DNA from: Bacteroidales bacterium
GTDB taxonomy: Bacteria > Bacteroidota > Bacteroidia > Bacteroidales > JAAYJT01
DNA: 45,471 nt
Direction of reading: 5' to 3'
NCBI GenBank assembly: GCA_012522795.1
Contig: JAAYJT010000003.1
Coordinates: forward strand, 1-45,471
The notes under the pieces are model-generated. The model did not search any database and was not told the DNA's origin. It saw nothing but the letters and a program-made list of their open reading frames with translations. Made by a program: the position numbers and the translations under genes. Shown one piece after another: positions 7,262 through 15,300 of the stretch. The stretch's first letter is position 1, and every line of letters starts with the position of its first letter.

Positions 7262-7783
7262 TTATCCATTGTATTTAGTTATCACTTCCTTCCATTCTTG
7301 AAATTTTCTTTCAAAGGTTTTACTTGTGTTTGCTGAACTTGTTGACGGTAGAATGTAATATTCAAAGTCTTTTGGGATATTTCCCAATCCTTTGAAATAT
7401 TCTGCAGGTTTATGTCCTTTAAAGATTATTGCTCTAACTTTTGGGAAATCCTTGAAAAGTTATTCAAAGTCATTAAACTCTTCGTTATAAATATTAGAGT
7501 CAAGACTTCCAGCCCTATTTGCTCTGAATAAAACATCCCAAAGTCCTATTTTATTTTTCAGAAGTAATTCTATTTTATCATTGTAATCTAAAACGGACTC
7601 TCCTGAATTAAATACCCGAAAGATGATTTTCCAAAATTGATTTTTCGGATTAGCATAGTATTCTCCTGTTAGTATTGACCTGTCGCCAGGCATTGTACCT
7701 AAGACAAGAACTTTTGTATTCCCATCAATTATTGGAGGAAATCCTTCCTTTTTATACACGATAATAGATTTCGTTAATAACAC
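7262..7783 (-). pseudogene. DNA-deoxyinosine (hypoxanthine) glycosylase, broken by an in-frame TAA
   Basis: The protein belongs to the uracil-DNA-glycosylase superfamily. The N-terminal half has LGTMPGDRS and YYANPKNQFWKI, then GLWDVL, and the frame meets TAA at 7460-7462 after NDFE. Without that stop it continues perfectly as LFKDFPKVRAIIFKGHKPA…LPSTSSAN…KFQEW to a natural TAA at 7262-7264. The second half includes the family motif LPSTSxAN. A single substitution (for example AAA or GAA to TAA) explains it. The true start is uncertain: GTG at 7783 or GTG at 7759; the latter overlaps the upstream stop as GTGTATAA. The family excises deaminated bases from DNA. Confidence 0.75.
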
Positions 7784-8015
7784 TACTTTCAGCAGAATTC
7801 AATTTCCCATTCGACTTGTACTTTGCAATTTGCGCCTTAAGCTCGTTCTTGTCAATTTTTCCAAACCCCTCCTTAGGATTTTTAATTAAGTATGGAAAAT
7901 GACGTTTCAAAATGTCTTCAAGATTGTCAAGAGCATTCAGTCTAATGTTTGGATTACTTAAACCTCTGGAATTCAGGTCTTGTCTAATTGAATTTTTGAT
8001 TTCTAACCAAGTCAT
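7752..8015 (-). CDS. Hypothetical protein (87 aa)
   Basis: An ATG at 8015 is preceded by a good ribosome site (AAAGGAGAAAAACT). The sequence MTWLEIKNSIRQDLNSRGLS…NLEDILKRHFPYLIKNPKEGFGKIDKNELKAQIAKYK looks helical and soluble. I do not recognise the family. It is translationally coupled to the glycosylase pseudogene, so a DNA-repair-linked role is possible but unproven. It is the first gene after repeat copy C. Confidence 0.55.
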   Translation of the reverse strand: MTWLEIKNSIRQDLNSRGLSNPNIRLNALDNLEDILKRHFPYLIKNPKEGFGKIDKNELKAQIAKYKSNGKLNSAESSVINEIYYRV

Positions 8016-8055
8016 AGTTTTTCTCCTTTCGTTTTGTTGTTTCTAATATAATGTC

Positions 8056-8459
8056 TAACTTACTTATAAACCAATAAAACTCTGGCTTATGCAACATTAA
8101 CATGTTAATAAACACAAGTTTTTTAATGCCTATATATTTTTACAAAATTACAGGATTTTTTTATAAACCATCAAAAGAGCTTCTAATATTTTCAATGTTT
8201 CTTTTGGGCAGTAAAGATCATACTTCCTTCACAATACCTTCTTCTTCCATAGCATAAACCAAAAAACCTTTTGCTTTGTGTCATGGTTCTTAAAAGCTCC
8301 TTGTAATTCTCAAGCAGTCCATTTTAGTAAGACGATCCGGATTTTTGTTTAACAGATAATGGAATATCAACGGTTGACGGTAGGGGTGTTGCTACTATAA
8401 GGCAGCTTTCCTTTCACGCTACACAAAAATACTTTAAGTTCACTATGCTTCGACTGCTA
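8056..8459 (-). repeat. addA 3'-end repeat, copy C
   Basis: The addA-like end is frameshifted (about 5 nt lost in the TQSKIKG codons) but recognisable, with TGA at 8218-8220 and the native downstream flank after it. It matches copy B over the whole length, including the outer tail CAACGGTTGACGGTAGGGGT (8368-8387) and …AGTTCACTATG…GACTGCT (to 8459). It lies between the toxin-antitoxin pair and the 87-aa gene. Confidence 0.85.
8143..8174 (-). promoter_or_regulatory. Predicted promoter in repeat copy C (TTG-N21-TAATTTTG)
   Basis: TTG at 8172-8174 and TAATTTTG at 8143-8150 have the same sequence and spacing as in the native copy. It would transcribe the 87-aa gene with a leader of about 120 nt. 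Confidence 0.55.
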
Positions 8460-8494
8460 CCAAGGTCAGCAATGACCTATGCCGTTTGTTGTGG

Positions 8495-8821
8495 TTATTT
8501 GCCCTTCTTACTCTTTATCCTTAAATCAATGATTTTATCTTCCGGATCACGGCGACAGTCCCAAATCATTACAATGATAATTAACTGATCGTGAATTTCA
8601 TAAATGATCTGGTAATCTCCAGTTATTAAGGCTCTAACAGAATCAATTTCAGTTTTTAAACCGATTAATGGGTTTTACCCTATAAGCTTTATACTCCTTA
8701 CTATCTTGGTGTTAAGCTTATTACTAAAAGCAGTGGATTTATTTCTCTCAATGTGAAATTCCAGAATATCAAGTAGATCAAGCCTGACTTCAATAGACCA
8801 TTCTATTTTGTACTTAGCCAT
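8495..8821 (-). pseudogene. RelE/ParE-family toxin with in-frame TAA
   Basis: From ATG at 8819-8821 the frame reads MAKYKIEWSIEVRLDLLDIL…FSNKLNTKIVRSIKLIG, then TAA (8675-8677), then NPLIGLKTEIDSVRALITGDYQIIYEI…IIIVMIWDCRRDPEDKI to a stop at 8495-8497. The order beta-helix-helix-beta sheet with RALITGDYQIIYEI and a WDCRRDP end is typical of RelE/ParE toxins. The stop replaces the residue normally Gln or similar in GxNP. The start overlaps the antitoxin 3' end by 19 nt. As it stands no full toxin is made. Confidence 0.75.
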
Positions 8822-9039
8822 TCTTTGATCTCCTTCTGTAAAGCATCATTTGAGATAGTCTGTCCTAATTTCACCTGTTCACGACTTTCTTTTATTCTTT
8901 TCTTCTGGAAATCAGACAATTTGTAGAAATCTTCATTTGCCTTTGATTCTACAATGGTTTTAATGGCTTTCAGGAAAGATACGTCATCAATTTGAGAGAT
9001 CCTTTCAATAATTATATGTCTTAATTCAATGGTACTCAT
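8803..9039 (-). CDS. Antitoxin of a RelE/ParE-type pair
   Basis: This 78-residue protein has the layout of Bacteroidota addiction-module antitoxins. An N-terminal helical segment (RHIIIERISQIDDVSFLKAIKTIVES) is followed by a charged C-terminal toxin-binding tail (KRIKESREQVKLGQTISNDALQKEIKEW). It overlaps the toxin start. Its ATG lies only about 8 nt after the expected start site of the promoter at 9054-9085, so a near-leaderless transcript is possible. With the toxin broken, it may persist as a solitary antitoxin. Confidence 0.7.
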   Translation of the reverse strand: MSTIELRHIIIERISQIDDVSFLKAIKTIVESKANEDFYKLSDFQKKRIKESREQVKLGQTISNDALQKEIKEWLSTK

Positions 9040-9049
9040 ATTTACGCTT

Positions 9050-9226
9050 TTTACAAAATTACAAGATTTTTTTATAAACCATCAAAAGGGCTTCTAATAT
9101 TTTCAATACTTTCTTTGGGGCAGTAAAGATCATACTTCCTTTACAATACATTCTTCTTCGTTGGCATAAACCAAAAATCCTTTTATCTTGCTTTGTGTAA
9201 TGGTCCTTAGAAGTTCCATATAATTT
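9050..9226 (-). repeat. addA 3'-end repeat, native copy D
   Basis: This is the authentic 3' end of addA (…MELLRTITQSKIKGFLVY…, stop 9130-9132) plus about 80 bp of downstream flank. Copies A, B and C contain diverged versions of this stretch; similarity to them starts near the MELL codons and ends just after the TAATTTTG box. Confidence 0.8.
9054..9085 (-). promoter_or_regulatory. Predicted promoter after addA (TTG-N21-TAATTTTG)
   Basis: TTG at 9083-9085 and TAATTTTG at 9054-9061 fit the Bacteroidota consensus with 21-bp spacing. It would drive the toxin-antitoxin pair. Confidence 0.55.
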
Positions 9227-12200
9227 ATTAACTGCGAAGTGTGAGATTGTTTGGGCTGCCCGGTTTTAAATTCTGCTACCAATATTTCGGTATCTGAAAT
9301 AACAATACGATCGGGACGAAGAATCTCTCCGCCGGGAAGCAATATTTCAGGTTCTGATTTTACCTGATACTGGTTTGAGAAAAAGAGCTCAAGTGCTTTA
9401 TGATTGATAATATTGCGAAGCGTTTTTTCATATCTGGTTTTGTTTTCTGTTGTCAGCTCACCTGCAATAAAGCTGGTTTGTATTGCCTGCTCAAGGTCAG
9501 AACCGGTTCGGATACGTGCCAGTAAGGCATGTACCGAGATTCCGAAATCAACTGCTTTATCTTCTTCCTTCCATTTAAAAGCATCGCGGCTTGATCTTAA
9601 CAGATACTGATGCCTCCTGCTGTTTGCGTACTCAGAATCAATCCTGAAAAATGCATCCGTTGCATCAGTGGCTGGCCGGGAAGAGCTGTGATCAACAGAT
9701 TGCTGAAATCTCCAGATGCTTTCCCCGGAGTTATACCATTCAGTATCACTGGAGTAGGTGAAATCATTAATCATGGCTTCAACGGTTTTGACTTTATCAT
9801 TTTTTTTCTCAGTCTTTTTTGTTAAAACATATAAACGCTCTTCGGCACGGGTGAATGCTACATATAACAGGTTGACAGTATCGAGCAAAGATTTTTCGTA
9901 CTCCTTGATTTTAATTTCTTCAAACATGGTGTCATTGAGTCTGTCAACAGGCAACAAAGCCTTCTTCATTTTTTCAATCACAGGCTCATTAATATTTAGC
10001 CAGATATTTTTAATCGTTGGTTTAACCTTGCCCTCAGCATACGGATAAATTACAACCGGGAATTCTAATCCCTTGGCTTTGTGAATGGTCATGATCTTCA
10101 CTGCATCAAGGTTCTCAGGAAATATCACTGAAACTTTTCTGCCTTTTTCCTCCCACCAATCTGATAATTCCCTTAAAGTCAGTGATTTCTGCTTGATTGA
10201 GCCATGCAGTTCATTCAGGAAAAACTGAAGATAAATATCATCATGATATGAAAGATGCAGTAGCCGGATGATTTCATCAGCAAGATCATACAGGGTCATA
10301 TCAAGAAGCGCTGAGCGTGAGAATGATATGCCATATTCCTGTAATAATTCCTCGAAAGCATCAATATCGAAAGTCATATTTCTGGAGTTTGTAGTTTTTG
10401 TCAGCACTTTCCTGCCTGATTCATTTATTGTCAGATTGCCGAAAGTCCCTTTTTGCGATAGTATGATGAGAGCTTCAGCATATGCTAACTGATCGTTTGC
10501 ATCGGCTATGATCTTCATTAAACACATTACCAGTTTCACATTTTCGGAATTACCCAGTAAAAGCGATTCGGCTGAAATGACATTAATACCCTGATCCAGC
10601 AGGTAGCGCGCTATTTCTGATCCCTGTTCATTTTTTCGGCAAAGTATTGCAATGTCACCTTGTTTGTAGTTGAGGTCCAGTATCTTATTTATCAAAACCG
10701 GTATTCTTTCCAGCATTGACTTGTCTTCTTTGCTTTCCAAACTGAAAAACTCTATCTGTACAAAACCCTTGTCTTTAACGGGATTGAACTTCTGATCAAT
10801 ATCACCATAAACCGGTTGATATTCCTGCGACAGATATTTTGATATGTGTTTGAAAAAAACATTGTTGAATTCCACAATACCTTTATGCGAACGCCAGTTA
10901 ACGGGCAATTCCCTGATCTCGTGATGTCTGATAAGGTTTTCTTCGCGTTCCTGATTTACATCATTTAATGTTCCGGGTAATTTGGGCAATTCAATGAACT
11001 GATCTACTTCACCGTTCCTCCAGCGATAGATCGCTTGTTTTGCATCACCAACCACCAGATTCAGATAATTCTCCGAGAGAGCATTGTCAACAAGAGGAAG
11101 CAGATTCCGCCACTGCATTATTGAAGTGTCCTGAAATTCGTCAATCATCAGATGATGATATTTGCTTCCCAACCGCTCGTAGATGTATGGTATTGTTTCC
11201 GTTTGCGTAACACTTAAAATAAGAGGATTGAAATCGGTAATCGGCAATGTGTGTTCTTCTTCGTTTATTTCACTGATTATCTTGTCAATACTGCCGAGAA
11301 CCGCCAAAGGATACATGTTTCTATGCAATAGCCTGAATAAATTGTAACGCTGAAATGGCTCACCTGCAAGCTGCTGAGTTTGAACATATAGCTGAGTAAA
11401 TTCAGGAGCGATAGCATGAATTTTTTCCTGAATCTGTTGTGGTCTGTCTTTTTTAGCCCATTGCCCTGTTTTTACTGCTTCCTGGATTCGAACCCCCGGT
11501 TTATTCAGATCTTTAAAAATATTTTTTCTTAATTTTATAAAAAACCCGAGTGCTCCAGTTTTGCCATAATGGAAATCGTCAACCTCAAGCCAATTGTTTT
11601 CAATTAATTCAAAAACTTTGTCAGCTATACCAACAACGTTATTTTCAAATTCAGAATTCCATTTACGCAGTTTTACATAATATGCTTGATAGTCAACTAA
11701 TTCAAGATTTTTAAGATCATGACGATGAATTATACTATCCTCCCTGAATAGATTTTTTGCAATCTCATTGAAATCATTTTCAATACGCCAGCTTTTATCA
11801 TCTTCGGTTTTGCTTTCAATAAAATTGACCATTAATTTGGTCAGTTCTTTGTCAGAACCAGCCTGATCAATCAGTCGGTCAACGGCACGTTGTCTGAGCG
11901 TATCGGTATCAAGTTCTACTTCATAATTTTGCGGAAGGTTAAGATCCAGTGAAAATGTACGTATCACCTTTTGCATGAAGCTGTCAATAGTAGCTACGGC
12001 AAGGTCGGAATAATTATGAAGGATACTGGCAGTTACAATAACAGCACGCTGCCTGATTGTTTCTTTATCTAATTCATGTACTGCGATCAATGGCTCAATC
12101 ATTTTCTCCAGAGTGGAAGGCCAGAGTCCGGGATCGGATGATAACTGAACCAGGCTGCTTACAATTCTCATTTTCATTTCATTGGCAGCCTTATTTGTGA

Positions 12201-12330
12201 AAGTAATAGCAAGAATGTTTTTGTAGTTTGTAGGATTTAATATTATCAGCCTTAAAAATTCGCTGACCAGTGTAAAAGTCTTTCCTGAACCTGCCGAAGA
12301 TTTATATATTTTGAAATTTTTCAGGCTCAT
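9130..12330 (-). CDS. addA: AddA/RecB-like helicase-nuclease (UvrD superfamily 1 with PD-(D/E)XK)
   Basis: This is a 1066-residue protein. Walker A SSAGSGKTFTL lies at 11-21, motif Ia in LAITFTNKAANEMKMR, and Walker B/motif II MIDEFQDTS at about 394-402. Motif III is VVGDAKQAIYRWR, motif V KIMTIHKAKGLEFPVV and motif VI YVAFTRAEERLYV. The C-terminal nuclease domain ends with EILVAEFKTG near 1020 (Asp/Glu-X-Lys of the PD-(D/E)XK fold). In the family it processes double-strand ends for RecA loading, with AddB as partner; no addB is present next to it in this window. It starts 5 bp after the tamB stop, so the two form one transcription unit. Its 3' end is the source sequence for the dispersed repeats. 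Confidence 0.85.
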   Translation of the reverse strand: MSLKNFKIYKSSAGSGKTFTLVSEFLRLIILNPTNYKNILAITFTNKAANEMKMRIVSSLVQLSSDPGLWPSTLEKMIEPLIAVHELDKETIRQRAVIVTASILHNYSDLAVATIDSFMQKVIRTFSLDLNLPQNYEVELDTDTLRQRAVDRLIDQAGSDKELTKLMVNFIESKTEDDKSWRIENDFNEIAKNLFREDSIIHRHDLKNLELVDYQAYYVKLRKWNSEFENNVVGIADKVFELIENNWLEVDDFHYGKTGALGFFIKLRKNIFKDLNKPGVRIQEAVKTGQWAKKDRPQQIQEKIHAIAPEFTQLYVQTQQLAGEPFQRYNLFRLLHRNMYPLAVLGSIDKIISEINEEEHTLPITDFNPLILSVTQTETIPYIYERLGSKYHHLMIDEFQDTSIMQWRNLLPLVDNALSENYLNLVVGDAKQAIYRWRNGEVDQFIELPKLPGTLNDVNQEREENLIRHHEIRELPVNWRSHKGIVEFNNVFFKHISKYLSQEYQPVYGDIDQKFNPVKDKGFVQIEFFSLESKEDKSMLERIPVLINKILDLNYKQGDIAILCRKNEQGSEIARYLLDQGINVISAESLLLGNSENVKLVMCLMKIIADANDQLAYAEALIILSQKGTFGNLTINESGRKVLTKTTNSRNMTFDIDAFEELLQEYGISFSRSALLDMTLYDLADEIIRLLHLSYHDDIYLQFFLNELHGSIKQKSLTLRELSDWWEEKGRKVSVIFPENLDAVKIMTIHKAKGLEFPVVIYPYAEGKVKPTIKNIWLNINEPVIEKMKKALLPVDRLNDTMFEEIKIKEYEKSLLDTVNLLYVAFTRAEERLYVLTKKTEKKNDKVKTVEAMINDFTYSSDTEWYNSGESIWRFQQSVDHSSSRPATDATDAFFRIDSEYANSRRHQYLLRSSRDAFKWKEEDKAVDFGISVHALLARIRTGSDLEQAIQTSFIAGELTTENKTRYEKTLRNIINHKALELFFSNQYQVKSEPEILLPGGEILRPDRIVISDTEILVAEFKTGQPKQSHTSQLINYMELLRTITQSKIKGFLVYANEEECIVKEV

Positions 12331-12335
12331 CCGTC

Positions 12336-15300
12336 TTAATGTTTTATATCATTGATCATTATATCATTGCCATTATCAGGTAATTCCACTTCTATCCTAC
12401 TTTTTTTCGGAATCCATAGTTCATTGAGCTTATCGAACTCACGGCGGTAAAACACTCCAATACCTTGAGTGTAAGGGGCTTCTCTGCCGGTAATTTCCTG
12501 ATTATTGTATTTATTGAATGCCTTGACACGTATTCGTCCGTCAGGTGTCAGTTTTACTTCCACATTAATATCACCGATAATATTACTGGCATTTTGCTGA
12601 GCCACACGATCTCCTGACATACCTATATTTCCGTCAATTATTACTCTGTCGTCCCATAATTGAGTTGAAAGTGCAACCTCTAATTCTTCTGATGAAAGCT
12701 GGTCGGCAGGACGATAATTAATACCAATGTCGAAATCCTTGCTGATCTGCGAAAGCCAGTTTGTAAGCTGGTTTGTAATAAGCTCAAACGAAGAACTTCC
12801 AAGGGTAGAAGTAAGATGAGCCTGATCGGTGGTAAAATTAAAATTGTTCAGAACCAGCAATGAGATCATTTGCCGGCTCATAATTACTTCGTTAGTAGTA
12901 TCAACAGTACTGAATACCTGACGTTGGATTTCTTCATCAACGTTTGGCATACGTATCCCGAAAGATATTTCAGGGTTCATCAAACTGTTTTTCAATGAAA
13001 TAATACAATCAACCGGAAAGCGACGATTACGGTATTCATCGCTGATATTAGGCAGACTATTTAATGTAACTCGTGTTTTATAGGTAGCTTGTAAGTTGAT
13101 CTCAGCGTTGTAAGCATCCCCGCTCCAGCGAATAGTTCCGCCGGGAACAAGGGTAAACAAGCGGTTGATCATATTCTGAATTGTGAAAAGAAAGGTTCCT
13201 TGTTCGGTAATATAATCTCCGTACATTGAAAAATCTCCGCTTGTACTATAATTCATTTTCATATTTCCTGAGCCGCTGCTACGGATATTACCCATATGAT
13301 ATGGAAGGAAAATCTGCACAATTGCATCACGTGTTATTGACATATCCATATTCATTTTAAACGATGAGCGCTCTATTTCAGTGATGTTATCTTTCAGGGT
13401 ATCACTCTCAGGGTTCATGAAAACAATAAAATCAGTATCGCTTACGTCCACCGCAAAATTTATAGGAATGTTGATGTAGGTTAGCGGCCCGGAGCGAACG
13501 TTTATATCCATTAACAAATCGTTGAAAGAGCCTTTTAATGAGAATAAACCTGTTGCGTAAGCGGTACCGTAAAACAAACTGTTGTCGGATAATGTGGTAT
13601 GTAATCCTGCCAGGTTATTTGCCTGAACACGAATGTCCATATTCCAGTTGTTGAAGTTCTGATGTGAGAACATGAGGTTGGCAATACCTGAATTGCCATA
13701 TTCATCATATATCTTGATATTGTTTGCCCAAATCTTGTTTTGTTCAATGTGCACAATATCTGCGAGAGAGTAGCGGGTATTAGTAAAATCAACAGTAAAC
13801 TCAGTTCGCATCAGCGATATGTCGCCTCTGACATCAGGTTTGGATGCTGGTCCTTTCACTATAACCTCTCCGCTAGCCAGCCCTCTTATATTTGCCAGAA
13901 TTCCTTGTAGGAAGGGATTGACCATTTCGAGCCTGAAATTGTGTAAATCAATTTTTAGATCAAGATTATCGGTCTCGCTTTCAGGATAATAAAAGCCCTG
14001 CATACTGAACGGAATAATGGTGCCAACGTTTCCGGTATATTTAATTTGCGAATCAAGCCACACGGATTTGGTATAAGGATCCCATGATGAGTTGAATTCA
14101 AGATCTCCCAGGTTTTCTTTATTTATTGTCAGATTTTTAATTCCCAGCAAAGCAAGAAAAGTTCCGTTACGGTATAGATCTAACAGGTCAGCCTTTCCAT
14201 TAATGGCACCACTGATGTCAATATCATATGCTTTAAGAATAACATCAAGGTTAGATAAATTCCAGTTGTCGAAACTGATATTCAGCTTTTCTATCGGATC
14301 TTCCGATATTTTTCCATCAATAACCAGTTTCTGATCAGAGCTTTCAAATTTCAGATTGTTGAACTCAATAGTTGTTGTATCAATAACTACCTGATGATCA
14401 AGGTTAAACCACCATGGAATATTGTTTATTCTGATATTTGATTCAGTGAATCCAAATTCCAGTTTCGGGCTGTTAATAAAGGTGAAATAGCCTTTAATAT
14501 CGCCATTGTATGCTTCAGATGTTTTTAAGTTGTTCCAGATAATATTGTAAAGTATTGTATCGCCTGCAAACGATGCTTCAACCAGGAACCTGTCGAGTTT
14601 TAATGCGAGGGTATCACTTTCCGAAGCTTCTTTGATGATAAAGCTTCCGGCACCGGTTTTCGCATTAAGTTCCTGATTCTTAGCGCTTACATTAAAATAC
14701 CAGTCTTTTATCCTTGTGCCGTAAAGAGAAATATCTGATGCTCTGGCTGCGATCCCAACCATTTCTTCCTTTGAATTGAAGCGGGTTTCAATGATTGCAT
14801 TGGTGTTAATTACAATATCAGGAAGAAATAATTCACTGAACGCCTGAGTATTTTTAAGAGTTACAACAGCTACGAACGACTGATCAGGTGTTTCAGCTAT
14901 GATCTCTGATTTCTCTTCGCCTGCTGAAGGCAGATAATATCTGAGGATTTTCAGAAATGCCGGATAAATCTGGCTGTATGCAAATTCACCGTTAAAATCG
15001 GCATCAATGAAATCTGAGCGCAATGTTAATGTTCGGTTACCATTATCCACAGGATGGGCATTAAGCGAAAATCTATCCATACGGTAGTTTTCTCCTACTT
15101 CGGAATATCTGGTGTCAGTAATAAGGATCTCCCCAAGCAAATTGTCAGGATTATCACCGGTAAAATTTATTTCAAGTTTTGACGACAACAAAGAGGTTTT
15201 ATCCCTGTCAATCAAATTTAAACGTGCAAGGTTAGTATTATCCAGTGTAGCAATGAAATTGAAAACCGGAGGCTCGTCGTTTAAATCAACAAGTCCCCTG

